Assembly (NCBI GenBank): GCA_963678675.1
Contig: OY783195.1
Location: 11,000,479 to 11,064,478 of the forward strand
DNA: 64,000 nucleotides
Source: Xiphydria camelus
Taxonomy: Eukaryota; Arthropoda; Insecta; Hymenoptera; Xiphydriidae
Reading direction: 5' to 3'
The number at the start of each line of letters is the position of its first letter. Position 1 is the first letter of the stretch. The position numbers were made by a program, and so were the translations under genes. Below are positions 1-10,005 of the stretch, piece by piece. Below the pieces are notes generated by a model that ran no database searches, was not told the DNA's origin, and was given only the letters and a program-made list of their open reading frames with translations.

Positions 1-815
1 GTTTATCGAAAAATAAGAGACCCCTATTTTTTTATAGCGGCCCAAATTTGGTTTAAGGAGGTGAAATGGACCCCTGAATTTTCACCCCCTTCGAGCTATC
101 TCCGAAACGAAGCGAGATAGATGAAAACTTTCAATGTACGTTTTGTTTGGTTTTTTTAGTATAATAAAATCCCCTAAACAGATTTTGAAAAAAAGCATTA
201 TTTTTCAAAAAAAAAAAAATTTTTTTATCTAATTTTTCGAAATTTCGGTTTAGTCATGTGGACAAAAACTTAGGAAATTTGATTACAAAATGATATATTT
301 CCCTCCTACAGTTTTGCAAATTTCTAACTTTTATGTCTGATAATGAGCGGGCTACCAATGGCAGTGACGGGATAGGTCGGGGGTTATTACTTCTATGTAT
401 TTTAATGCCACTTTTCTTTTATTTAATAAAGTTCAACTTCTATGGCTCATAATTATGACAATAATGGTATTCCGTGAAAAAATGTTTCATACAAAGTTGT
501 TTCTTACACCAAGCACACGTAATAACGGCAATATCGCCACATATGTGGCATCGTGGTTCCGAGTCCTGTGCAAAACAAAATTCTACAGGATGTTCAAATT
601 CAGGAGGTCTCCTGAATATATATCCACTCTTGAACCACGAATATTTAATAAAGTTAGTAAACCGTGGTGAAGAAAACTGATTATGAGTAAGAGATTGAAG
701 TTTTAAAATATTATCTCTCGAATGAAGGTTAATATCGTAATTGAAAAGAGTTACAATATCTGAAAACCTCCTTACAAAATTCTTCCACATTCGAAATCCG
801 TATACGTCTAGCGGT
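1..815. repeat. left inverted arm of the DDE element
   Basis: This arm pairs with 2807-3637. It holds the 3' untranslated region and the last ~115 codons of the minus-strand transposase. The arm boundary is at CCGCTAGACGTATACGG (reverse complement at about 799-815), after which the two sides diverge. Confidence 0.85.
418..423 (-). terminator. poly(A) signal of the transposase
   Basis: AATAAA on the minus strand, 17 nt after the transposase stop codon. It lies inside the inverted arm, so a second copy exists at 3200-3205 on the plus strand. Confidence 0.5.
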
Positions 816-2080
816 TGAATCAGTCCGGTGGTGCCTTGTGGAATCGTCATTAATATTATTGTCTTGTCTTCTGGTGTAGCTTCTCGAACACTTCGCTCAC
901 ATTGTCCACTCCAAGAGTCCAGCAGTAAGACGCTTGTAGATCCAGTGTTAGGGAAGTAAACTTCTTGCAGCCATGTTTTCATGAGATCGGTTGTAAGTTT
1001 CCCAGATTTGGAAGCCATGAAGTATACATTTGGCGGCCTAAACACGGTTTGTTGCACTCGTTCTCCCAATTGCCCACTAGCCTCTTTTAATACCACATAA
1101 AGAGGCGACAGTAGTTTTCCATCAGCAGATATGGTGGGTTGTATAGTATAGCTGTGGGTTGTAGAAGATATTGATTGTACCACAGCTTCAATTTTTTTTT
1201 GCCCCGATGTAGCTAAAGTTCGGCCAGAATGTATTTCTAAATTAAATCCACTCTGATCAGAGTTAAATACATTTTGTGGTCCATATTGTGTAATGAGTGG
1301 CTTCACTTGTTCTACGAAGGCATGGCTTCGTACTTTCAAACTTTCCTCACCCTCAACGTTTTTTCTCGTTACAAACTTTGTGATCTTTCGAGAGACAATT
1401 CTATATGCTTTCTTGAATGACCTCAACCATGTTTGACTTGCTTTGAAGGTTGGAAGATTCTCTACTTCTTTTGCTTGTAAAGCCCATCGTTTAAGGTCTA
1501 CATTATGTACTATTATTTTCGATCTACTAGTTTCTACAAATTTATCAAAAGTATATTTCGCTATGCGTATTAATTTATCATTTTGAGTACCCCCCTGTCC
1601 TACTTGCACAGCCCATCTTCGTAATTGTCTATCAGATTTCACTTTTTTAAACTGATGTTGAACTGCTGCTACGGTTCGACGTCTTTTCTTCCCACTGTTC
1701 CAGTAATCTATGGCACTTTGTTTATATTCAAAGCTAACCGCTTCTTCATCGGGTGTACAGGGATATGGTTCTGGAGGTATAGAGGTTTCTACGTGAGGAA
1801 CATCCTCGACATCCGATTCCAGCCAGTCAGTATTAACAGCGTGCATTTCACTATCCTCGATTGAATCTTCCAATTCCAATTTATTTTCATGTTCGACTCG
1901 AAATGATGAATCCTCCATGCTACGTATAATAATATTTTGTAATAAATCTTTTAATTGCACTTCTGCACTATTCATTGGAGTTTCTCTTCCATTGGTACAC
2001 TGAAAACGGCCACCAATAAAGTTAACACATTGATCGGATTTATAATTGCCATAATAATAATATGAACTGCTGTGCACCAT
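440..2080 (-). CDS. DDE transposase with C-terminal zinc-binding tail
   Basis: An uninterrupted 546-codon frame. The N-terminal ~100 residues are acidic. A basic helix-turn-helix-like region follows (RRRTVAAVQHQFKKV, then KASQTWLRSFKKAYRI), matching the two DNA-binding modules of pogo/CENP-B-like transposases. The catalytic triad is readable as D in NSDQSGF, D in LLLDSW and D in GLIQPLDVYGF; the last two are 37 residues apart, as in DD~36D enzymes. The C-terminus has C-x2-C, C-x2-C, C-x2-H and H-x-C (from RCHICGD to YHYC), a probable zinc module. The first ~40 codons could include a small intron, so the true start may be the downstream Met in MNSAEV. A minus-strand AATAAA lies 17 nt past the stop. 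No frameshift or stop is seen, so this copy may be functional. Confidence 0.75.
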   Translation of the reverse strand: MVHSSSYYYYGNYKSDQCVNFIGGRFQCTNGRETPMNSAEVQLKDLLQNIIIRSMEDSSFRVEHENKLELEDSIEDSEMHAVNTDWLESDVEDVPHVETSIPPEPYPCTPDEEAVSFEYKQSAIDYWNSGKKRRRTVAAVQHQFKKVKSDRQLRRWAVQVGQGGTQNDKLIRIAKYTFDKFVETSRSKIIVHNVDLKRWALQAKEVENLPTFKASQTWLRSFKKAYRIVSRKITKFVTRKNVEGEESLKVRSHAFVEQVKPLITQYGPQNVFNSDQSGFNLEIHSGRTLATSGQKKIEAVVQSISSTTHSYTIQPTISADGKLLSPLYVVLKEASGQLGERVQQTVFRPPNVYFMASKSGKLTTDLMKTWLQEVYFPNTGSTSVLLLDSWSGQCERSVREATPEDKTIILMTIPQGTTGLIQPLDVYGFRMWKNFVRRFSDIVTLFNYDINLHSRDNILKLQSLTHNQFSSPRFTNFIKYSWFKSGYIFRRPPEFEHPVEFCFAQDSEPRCHICGDIAVITCAWCKKQLCMKHFFTEYHYCHNYEP

Positions 2081-2086
2081 AGAAAC

Positions 2087-2133
2087 TGAATATTCAGACT
2101 AAAAAGCTTTCTCTTTCGCTTCCTTATATATAA
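2087..2133 (-). promoter_or_regulatory. TATA plus initiator for the transposase
   Basis: On the minus strand TATATATAAG begins at 2132 and TTAGTCTG follows with its A at 2100, giving TATA at -32 from an arthropod-type initiator. A second initiator-like TCAGTTT has its A at 2087. Either gives a leader of about 7-20 nt before the ATG at 2080. Confidence 0.55.
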
Positions 2134-2380
2134 TGAAGTCGCCTCACAAGAACGAAACAGACTGGAGAGGGTGGGAGGTCCGACTTCCCAAAAAGGGGCC
2201 ATCATCCTCGGAGTCCGCGTACGAAACTCGAGAGCGCGTACGAAAATATTTTTACATGGGCACAGAGCCAACTAATAATAAAGCTTGTCCAAAGAACTAA
2301 ACTCCCTCTTTCGCATCACCGGGGCCATATAAGGCAACCCTACAAATAACAGGAATGTTGTTTACGGCATTTTCGAGGAG

Positions 2381-2417
2381 TATATATACAGGGCCGAGAA
2401 GCAAAGAGCTTCAGTTT
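2381..2417 (+). promoter_or_regulatory. TATA plus TCAGTT initiator for the small divergent gene
   Basis: TATATATA starts at 2381 and TCAGTTT at 2411, with the initiator A at 2413. The TATA-to-initiator distance is 32 nt, canonical for arthropod core promoters. The first ATG is 31 nt downstream. With the minus-strand promoter at 2087-2133 this makes a compact divergent pair inside the transposon core. Confidence 0.65.
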
Positions 2418-2443
2418 CATTGGCTGCGTCTATCATTCAAGTG

Positions 2444-2668
2444 ATGGGTTCAAACGAGTTACCGACTTTTGAGAAGATCGTGGAGGATCTTAAAAATGGG
2501 CACATACCATTGCCGTCTCCCGGGAAATCGCTGGATCTGACATTCCGCACAACAGGACCATCCATAGCCGAAGTAGAACGAGAGCTGCAAGAATGTGAGG
2601 AGTACTGGAGGAAACAGTACGCGAAGAAGAAAAGTAAAGAAAAAAATGATTCCAACAAAAAACTATAA
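2444..2668 (+). CDS. small charged protein encoded inside the transposon (74 aa)
   Basis: I choose the ATG at 2444 because it is the first ATG after a well-formed TATA/initiator start; codons upstream of it lack ATG. The protein starts MGSNELPTFEKIVEDLKNG, then IPLPSPGKSL, then an acidic-to-basic helix (AEVERELQECEEYW) and a very basic tail ending in KKSKEKNDSNKKL. The first half loosely recalls the short P-x-F-x-x-I/V...G...PG segment of small peroxin-like KPWE-domain proteins, but the KPWE motif is absent, so I do not assign that family. AATAAA follows at 2739-2744. It is divergent from the transposase and could be an accessory protein or a captured host fragment. Confidence 0.5.
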   Translation: MGSNELPTFEKIVEDLKNGHIPLPSPGKSLDLTFRTTGPSIAEVERELQECEEYWRKQYAKKKSKEKNDSNKKL

Positions 2669-2738
2669 AAATTCAGACAATTTTATCTAACCTGTGAGTG
2701 AATTATTAGTTACTTACACACAAACAGAAAATAATATA

Positions 2739-2744
2739 AATAAA
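2739..2744 (+). terminator. poly(A) signal after the small gene
   Basis: AATAAA 71 nt after the stop of the small divergent ORF, in an AT-rich stretch just before the right inverted arm. Confidence 0.4.
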
Positions 2745-2806
2745 TTAACGGTCGGATTTATTAATAAGATTTCTGAACAATTTTTGTCCATTTTATTTTG
2801 ATAATA

Positions 2807-3680
2807 TTCCGCTAGACGTATACGGCTTTCGAATGTGGAAGAATTTTGTAAGGAGGTTTTCAGATATTGTAACTCTTTTCAATTACGATATTAACCTTCA
2901 TTCGAGAGATAATATTTTAAAACTTCAATCTCTTACTCATAATCAGTTTTCTTCACCACGGTTTACTAACTTTATTAAATATTCGTGGTTCAAGAGTGGA
3001 TATATATTCAGGAGACCTCCTGAATTTGAACATCCTGTAGAATTTTGTTTTGCACAGGACTCGGAACCACGATGCCACATATGTGGCGATATTGCCGTTA
3101 TTACGTGTGCTTGGTGTAAGAAACAACTTTGTATAAAACATTTTTTCACGGAATACCATTATTGTCATAATTATGAGCCATAGAAGTTGAACTTTATTAA
3201 ATAAAAGAAAAGTGGCATTAAAATACATAGAAGTAATAACCCCCGACCTATCCCGTCACTGCCATTGGTAGCCCGCTCATTATCAGACATAAAAGTTAGA
3301 AATTTGCAAAACTGTAGGAGGGAAATATATCATGTCATACATGGTTGAATTTGTAATAAAATTTCCTAAGTTTTTGTCCACATGACTAAACCGAAATTTC
3401 GAAAAATTAGATAAAAAAAATTTTTTTTTTTTAAATAATGCTTTTTTTCAAAATCTGTTTAGGGGATTTTATTATACTAAAAAAACCAAACAAAACGTAC
3501 ATTGAAAGTTTTCATCTATCTCGCTTCGTTTCGGAGATAGCTCGAAGGGGGTGAAAATTCAGGGGTCCATTTCACCCCCTTAAACCAAAATTGGGCCGCT
3601 ATAAAAAAATAGGGGTCTCTTATTTTTCGATAAACTTTAAATTTACGAAGTTTCATCAAGATCGGAAGCGGCGGCCTCGA
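2807..3680. repeat. right inverted arm of the DDE element
   Basis: Reverse complement of the left arm from about 2807 to 3637. Beyond that the left partner is outside the window. The arm carries a plus-strand copy of the transposase C-terminal coding region. Confidence 0.85.
2833..3183 (+). pseudogene. second copy of the transposase C-terminus inside the right arm
   Basis: Because the arm includes coding sequence, the last 116 codons of the transposase are repeated here on the plus strand. The two copies differ by one conservative change in the zinc module (LCIKHF here, LCMKHF at 440-2080). It has no promoter or ATG of its own beyond an internal Met. It does lie downstream of the small plus-strand gene and has AATAAA at 3200-3205, so a spliced or read-through product is conceivable. 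Confidence 0.7.
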
Positions 3681-4275
3681 AACGTTTCCTTGTGAGTCGA
3701 AAAGTTATTTCCATCTAAGAAAGTTTCAAATACAAAATATTCTTTATTTGTTTCGTAAGAGTCAAAACAACACTGTGTTTCAACACTACTTTTTGTATTG
3801 ATGGGATGGCTTATTCTTTCAACCTCTTCATCTTCATTGTCAGCTTGTATCACCTGCGTAATTTTAGGACTGAAAACAGTTGTAGAAGTGCGGTCGGTCT
3901 TTTCATATGTCTTTCAAAACGAGAAATAGCCTGTGTCACAGAGAATATCGTTGGAATATACGCAGGATGAGACTGGATGGAACTTCGTTGATCTCCGACA
4001 AAATGTGCACTACATAGTCTTGAATATTTTGTTGGTACCTATAAAGAACCATGTCACTGAAATACTGCAAAATGTGATAATTTTGTTCTCAGCGACCAAT
4101 AAACTAAACTCACTTCTTTCGGTTAAGAGCTTTTATCCACTGCTGTCGCCTTCCCATTTCGTAGGATAAATCCTACCTGGGAATGAGTAAAAGTTAATAT
4201 TACTGTTTTTGCAAAATCTTTCAATATCTTTGGAATTAGTAACACAACAGTTTCGCTCCGATTTAGGCACATGAT
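3656..4275 (-). pseudogene. THAP-like zinc finger gene relic
   Basis: On the minus strand, about 4249 to 4180 reads NCCVTNSKDIERF...YSFP, followed after a frame change by RRQQWIKALNRKK near 4110-4165. This order (paired Cys start, FxFP, then RxxWxxALxR) is the signature of the THAP DNA-binding domain. The second Cys/His pair is not readable. After further frame changes an acidic segment follows (QADNEDEEVERI, 3853 back to 3656), as is common behind THAP domains. The frame is broken at least twice. Whether it was a host THAP gene or a P-element-type transposase cannot be told. Its 3' end abuts the right tip of the DDE element. Confidence 0.45.
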
Positions 4276-4547
4276 TCAGTTTAAAATCACTATTAAACTT
4301 TGATATAACCTCATACTGTCACGAATTTTTTATACCAATAATGTGCAGAAAATCTCCACCGATGGCGCCACTAATCAACGTGTATCTTCCCTACTGCCCT
4401 TGTACGACTCGCTGCCGAACCGTCAGGTCAGTTCTTGAACAGGAAAGAACCGTTAATCCCTAATCGCCAACCTGTCGGGACTCCACTGCCGATCCTCATC
4501 GAAATGATGGGGAAAACCCGTCATACCCTAAAATTTCTTTACAGCCA
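4276..4547. other. unassigned spacer
   Basis: No reading frame or repeat that I can name. It lies 5' of the THAP-like relic on the minus strand, so it may hold its upstream exon or leader. Confidence 0.3.
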
Positions 4548-4551
4548 TTAA

Positions 4552-5433
4552 GGTATTCCTTGCGTTCAGGTGAGTTTTTTCAATGTACCACAGGCGGGCC
4601 CCTCATAAATCAGTAATTCTACGTCATATAATATACTCATATTCCCTATAATACTAATAATGAATAAATAAGATAAGGCCAATAAATATTCAAGATTATT
4701 ATTTACATTTTCATATTTCTGAAAAATATTCAAATTTGAAATCTGGCAACGTCGCATCACATGGTTTATGAAATGACAGGAATACGGCCCTGAGTATAAT
4801 AATCGTATATCCGCACAGATCTGAAACATAACCTCTATAAATCACCGAACTCAGTGTATTGCGGATCTTTACTCATCGAAAAGAATTTGAATATTGTAAT
4901 TTCTCCCATTTTTGAAAAATATAATAAAATTCACTTCTGTACCATTAGTGCCAGTACAATTCATAATGACAATACTTCTCAGATGGCCACCGGTGGCGTT
5001 GAACGTTGCTTACTGTCGCGCCATCACCCGGCTATGCACGAACTCTATGATGCAACGTTGCCAATTCTATTTAAGGTTATATTCTACCGTCAAAAAACTA
5101 CGTTTTGCTATTTACGAACATCAATATTTTTGTTAAACATTCGGTGAACTTATATTTTTATGAACTCAAAAGATTCTATGCAATTTTGTGAAGATATGAA
5201 AATGGTTTTATTTAATGTGTATAACCTTTAAACATGTAGATGTCGGCATTCAAATGTAGCAAAGCGGATTCTTCCATAAGGTTACATGTTAAATTTTCTA
5301 ATTTCAAAATCAAAATTCTTTCTTAAATGGTAACCGGACCTGAAACTTTTCAAAAATAATCTTACAATATTAATTTCCATTCTACAAAAAAATTTGCATT
5401 CTCTGAAATGTTTCATCTCATGCAAGGAATACC
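4552..5433. mobile_element. TTAA-flanked non-autonomous element, copy 1
   Basis: Termini GGTATTCCTTGC and GCAAGGAATACC are exact inverted repeats. TTAA stands directly outside both ends (4548-4551 and 5434-5437). The first ~230 bases recur at 63778-64000 with few differences. No transposase is readable inside. TTAA duplication fits piggyBac, Kolobok or Sola3 mobilisation. Confidence 0.8.
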
Positions 5434-5469
5434 TTAACGATTGGGGTTTCCCCTTCATAGCAAGCTTAA

Positions 5470-5711
5470 CCCTTTGTAGGGTAAAAGTATTTATAGCTGA
5501 ACTTTTGATGGTAGATTCCACAACCAGTTCTAATAACGAATACAAGCTTATTTTGAAAAAAAGTGTTTTTTTTGCAAAAAATGGGTTGGAAATATTTATC
5601 CCAAAGGTCACTTTGTTCGAAATAAATTGTAACTATCTAGAAATTATAAGAATCAAAGCTCGTTGCTTGCAAAGGTGGTGGGACATATATTTCCCAATGA
5701 CCTATAAAGGG
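5470..5711. mobile_element. 242 bp piggyBac-like MITE
   Basis: Starts CCCTTTGTAGGG and ends in the inverse of CCCTTTATAGG. TTAA flanks both ends (5466-5469, 5712-5715). It sits 33 bp from the neighbouring TTAA element. No coding capacity. Confidence 0.75.
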
Positions 5712-5715
5712 TTAA

Positions 5716-6134
5716 AAGCCAAGGGTCGAGTGACCTAGTCTACAGATAGAAGCACAGACACGCATTACGCATTCTCGGTACAACATAAAAAATTATCGGG
5801 GTTCGATATGTGTCCTTAAAATTAAAATATTTTGCTTTTTAGCAACTATTATTACGCATCTTATTTTTTGTGACGCTAATCGATGCATTAATTTCGGAAT
5901 ACAATAACCTTAACTAATATTTGACATTTCCCGCGTAACCACGTGTTTACGCCTGCCCGGCGATCAGGGCTTAGTAATTTTCTACTGAAATGATTGCCGG
6001 GTACTGGTAAGTCGTTAGAACCAATCATTACAGCCTCCTTAAGTCGACAACCAATAGCGTATAATTTAGAATACGCTATTTAATGTACTACGGCATATCG
6101 TCTATGTATGTCAAGCTCCCTCGAATACATACTG
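5716..6134. other. unassigned AT-rich spacer
   Basis: No gene seen. A small palindrome AGCGTAT...ATACGCT lies near 6054-6083. Confidence 0.3.
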
Positions 6135-6136
6135 TA

Positions 6137-6334
6137 TACCGTATGTCCGATGGCAAACTCCAACTTTTGAATTTCTCTGACATTTGACTTCGGTAGTGGT
6201 TGGGTCGGTGCTCTAGTCCTGATAGGCCAACACTAACTATCAGGCCTATCAGGACTAGAGCACCGACCCAACCACTACCGAAGTCAAATGTCAGGGAAAT
6301 TCAAAAGTTGGAGTTTACTATCGGACATACGGTA
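6137..6334. mobile_element. ~200 bp foldback MITE, TA-flanked
   Basis: Two ~95 bp arms meet near 6232-6238. Ends are TACCGTATGTCCGA and its inverse, with TA outside each. A member with related ends and a similar interior (TTTGACTTCGG) sits at 52531-52651. Confidence 0.75.
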
Positions 6335-6360
6335 TATTATATAGGTCATATATCTACATA

Positions 6361-7450
6361 CAGGGTGTCCGGAAAGTATGGAAACGGTTGAATATCTCGA
6401 AAAGTACGCTTCAGAACGGGAAACGAAAAAATACGTATCCGATATTTTTTTAAAAACTATCAAATGATACCAAGAATGATCCCACACCCCGACCCCTGTG
6501 TGTGGGGCAGGGGGAAGCTTCAAAATCTTAAATAGGAACCCCCACTTTTGATTGCATACTCGCATTTTACATTAAAAACTACATAACTTTTATTTGAAAC
6601 ATTTTTTTCGATTCATGGCAGATGGCGCTATAATCGACGAAATTCAATTTTTTCGGTTTTTGCAATTGAGAGTCGATTTATTCGATTCTGCAATACAATT
6701 GCGATAGAAATTTACATTTTTATTCTTATACTTGATATTTTTGTTAAAAATTTAATTTAGTTTTGCAAATTTGAAGTGCAGATGCGTTCTGTACCTGGAA
6801 TTCCTCCGGCGGACGGTATATTCCGGGAATCGTAGCTATTCTTTCACTAGTAGTCCGTTTTAATGATATCCGTTAACCTGAGTACACGTAAACAAGTACC
6901 GCTAATTGCCGGGCCTTCCGGACCCTCGAACCTCGATGCATTCCGAAAGGGATTATCCTTGTGAGTAATTAGCTTCTTTCCTCTAACGGAACTTAGTGCG
7001 TCACGGGGAATTCCAGGTTCAGAACGCATCTGCACTTCAAATTTGCAAAACTAAATTAAATTTTTAACAAAAATATCAAGTATGAGAATAAAAAATGTAA
7101 ATTTCTATCGCAATTGTATTGCAGAATCGAATAAATCGACTCTCAATTGCAAAAACCGAAAATTTGAATTTCGTCGATTATAGCGCCATCTGCCACGAAT
7201 CGAAAAAAATGTTTCAAATAAAAGTTATGTAGTTTTTAATGTAGAATGTGAATATGCAATCAAAAGTGGGGGTTCCTATTTAAGATTTTGAAGCTTCCCC
7301 CTGCCCCACCCACAGGGGTTGGGGTGTGGGATCAATCTTGGTATCATTTGATAGTTTTTAAAAAAATATCAGATACCTATTTTTTCGTTTCCCGTTCTGA
7401 AGCGTACTTTTCGAGATATTCAACCGTTTCCATACTTTACGGACACCCTG
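6361..7450. mobile_element. CAGGGTGTCC foldback element, copy 1
   Basis: Ends CAGGGTGTCC and GGACACCCTG with TA duplications (6359-6360, 7451-7452), as in Tc1/mariner-mobilised elements. Arms of ~440 bp pair through GGAAACGGTTGAATATCTCG. The ~200 bp centre is itself partly palindromic and has no coding remnant. The same arms with a different centre form the element at 27472-28823. Confidence 0.85.
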
Positions 7451-7481
7451 TATTTATATCTTGTTTTGTTTTATATATATA

Positions 7482-8518
7482 GGGCGTCCCCCACGCCAGA
7501 TCAACAAACCTCTAACCCTCATCATCCCAGATTTGCTTCGCGATTTTTTACCTTGTTGTGTACTCACTCTAAAAGGCCTCCAGTTTTTTAAATAGATTTT
7601 TTTCATAATGGCTTTTATGAATTATGAATTTTTTAAGATTACCAGAAAACGAATTTATTAAAATTCTAAAAAGGTTCTCAAAAATCTTCTGAGAAATTAA
7701 AACCAGTTTAAGGATCATCCAAAAGTGGTCAAATTCGTTTTACTATTTTTTTACACTTCAAATATATTTTTTTTCACAAAAATCATTTTAGCGCGCTATC
7801 GCACACTATGGAAAAATGAGCTCGAAGTCGTGAGCCGACTGGGCGAGCTAAAAGACAACGCCACGCGTCGCAACTACTCGCTCTCTCGACGTCCTCCGTC
7901 GTGCTCTGCGCTTCCAGCGTTGCCACCTCTGTTGCACGGGTGCCACGCTCTACATTTTTAAATTTAGTTCAATTCAAAATTTACAGGAGAAATGTTAGAA
8001 TATTCTCTACTGAATAAAGATCACTTCACGCGACATCTAGTGGCTTAAATATACATCATTGCATTATAGTGTACGCCATTACCGAAAGCTATTAAAAGAT
8101 GAAGAGTTAGTTAGCTGTAATGTAAAAATATGTACACCTCAGTGTACATCATGACTTAAACGGTTAAAAGTGAAAGTAATTTTTTCGGAAATTGTTTGAA
8201 ATATTTACGGAAAAATTTATTTTATTTTTGAAATGACTTATTCATCTGGAAATATTCCATTTCTTACAGAATTTGAACCAAACTCAAAAATTATTGTTGT
8301 GAAAAAAAGTACATTTGAAGTGCGAAAAAGAATAGAAGACCAATTTTTACCACTTTCGGACGAATCTTAAAAAATCCATAGATCGTGATCGTCATGATGA
8401 ACAAATCTATCTTAAAAAAATCGAGCCCTTTTAGGGTGAGCGCAACACGAAAAAAAATCGCAAAGCAAATCCGCGATGGTGAGGGTCAGAGGCTTGTCAA
8501 TCTCGCGTGGAACACCCC
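7482..8518. mobile_element. element with GGGYGTYCC inverted ends
   Basis: The left end (GGGCGTCCCCCACGC, then CTCTAACCCTCATC) matches the inverse of the right end (GGGTGTTCCACGCGAG, then CTCTGACCCTCACC) over ~90 bp with scattered differences. The interior has a GC-rich segment near 7830-7950 with no recognisable protein. Confidence 0.6.
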
Positions 8519-8728
8519 ATATGTATACATTAACCCTCTTCTGCGGTTATCGGACTAAGTCGGCTTTCAGCCGACGGTGTAGGGACGCCCAATCATACGC
8601 GCTGATTGTTCCCACTACTCAACTATGCCCGCTTTGCATACAGCCAGGCTCGTAACATCACGCGATTAAGTGGGTCCGTTTGGCCCCTAACGTTATTTGT
8701 AATATTTTAATAAGATTTTTCACATTTA

Positions 8729-8855
8729 GGGCCGGTTTTACCAACACGATATAAACGCGGTATAGCGCTATACTGAGAATAACCATAGGGCTTATTGCTG
8801 GTTATTCCCAGTATAGTGCTATACCGCGTTTATACCGTGTTGGTAAAACCGGCCC
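8729..8855. mobile_element. 127 bp foldback MITE, TTA-flanked
   Basis: GGGCCGGTTTTACCAACACG and its inverse, with ~55 bp arms. TTA lies outside each end (8726-8728, 8856-8858), suggesting a PIF/Harbinger-type 3 bp duplication. Nested in the piggyBac-like element. Confidence 0.7.
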
Positions 8856-8980
8856 TTAAATAATTATTTTTTATAGAAAATAAAAAAATCCGAGACGGTA
8901 AATAATTATGATATGTTAGTGTTTTTAATAGAAATACAAGTATTCGAATTACTGATACACATGCATCCGGCGAAAATGTT

Positions 8981-9160
8981 ATGTCACATGTGCTAGTAAA
9001 GATGGAAAATGGAATTCGTCGTTCATGTGCTCTGTGTGCAAAAGTAAAAAGGAGAACAAAAGGAGGATATTACATAGTAACTTCATATCAGTGTTTGCAG
9101 TGTGGTATACCGCTTTGTCAATTTAATTGTCATGCAAAATATCACGGATTGGAAGCATAA
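8981..9160 (+). pseudogene. piggyBac transposase C-terminal Cys-rich domain remnant
   Basis: From ATG at 8981 the frame reads MSHVLVKMENGIRRSCALC and continues to YQCLQCGIPLC, FNCHAKYHGLEA and a stop. The pattern C-x2-C...C-x2-C...C...C-x4-H is the cross-brace Cys-rich tail of piggyBac transposases, which binds the element ends. The catalytic DDD core is missing, so only ~59 codons remain of a ~600-residue enzyme. Position near the right end of a TTAA-flanked element supports the assignment. Confidence 0.7.
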
Positions 9161-10005
9161 ACGTAAAATAAAAGCTGGAATGACAAAAATATTTGAGCTA
9201 TAATATGTTATTGCAATATTTTTTCAATAAATCAAAGAAATAATGTGCAAGAAAAACGAAAATTTGAAATTATTTGTGATTGGAAGACTTTCATAATGTA
9301 AGAAAATAATATATATTGTTAAATAAACAAAATTTCTTTTAATCAAAGTTTTGAATTATACTTAAGGACCCCAAAGTTACGGCACTGACTAGCGCGAAAT
9401 ATACTCTTTACGCTAGTGGCCCGTGTAGGGTTGAATGCTCCGCCTGGCAGAGTGGCCGAAGAGTGGGGGAAACACCTATTCGCAGAAGAGGGTTAACTTA
9501 TGTTATACAGTTGAAAAAAAAGAAAATGACAAGCCACAAAACCAGTTTATAATGAGAAAATCAACGTTTATGTTTTAAGAAAGACTGCAAATAGGTACTA
9601 ATGCTATGTTGCTTAAGTGACTTACACTCAAGGAAAAATCATACGTAATTTCAAGTAAATCGTAGTACTTGAAAATGTAGTGCTCAAATCAAACAAAAAT
9701 TTAGTCAACAGAAATTAAAATTTCTTTGGTTCAACGATAATTAAAATTTTGGTGTACTTGATTCTAATAAACATATTAATTTAACTTCTAGTTTAGTTAG
9801 CTCTAGTAGAAGTTGCTTTATATCAAGTAAATATACCGGGTGTTTACGTCCAGGCTCCGAGACTGGGTGGAGCTTATTTAAAATGTGTCACAGATGCGGA
9901 CTAATAGTGGCCGTGCCATCAGTATAGCCATCTATTGATCGGGAACCAAATTCTATAGATCTCGAGGCGCCGAAATTATCGACGTCTAATCGAGCATTGC
10001 AACCT

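Larger units (their letters stand above)
1..3680. mobile_element. DNA transposon with ~0.8 kb inverted arms (DDE, pogo-like motifs)
   Basis: The first ~815 bases return almost exactly in reverse complement at about 2807-3637. Both arms carry the same run: CTCTTATTTTTCGAT near the tip, then a GGCCC block, then GGGGTGAAA. The left tip is cut by the window edge. The right tip probably extends to about 3680, where AAGATCGGAAGCGG resembles the tip of the related element at 19554-21730. The core (816-2806) holds most of the transposase on the minus strand and a short gene on the plus strand. The right arm has one extra ~17 bp insertion near 3331-3348; otherwise the arms are nearly identical, suggesting recent activity or gene conversion. 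The superfamily is not certain: the related copy has a TTA target duplication. Confidence 0.85.
8534..9492. mobile_element. piggyBac-like element, internally deleted
   Basis: CCCTCTTCTGCG at 8534 and its exact inverse at 9481-9492, each bordered by TTAA (8530-8533, 9493-9496). It keeps the 3' end of a piggyBac-type transposase on the plus strand and hosts a nested MITE. Confidence 0.85.

Noticed and set aside
474..680. Short plus-strand frames opposite the transposase C-terminus, mirrored at 2943-3228
   Set aside because: They are antisense to a convincing transposase frame and exist twice only because the arm is duplicated.
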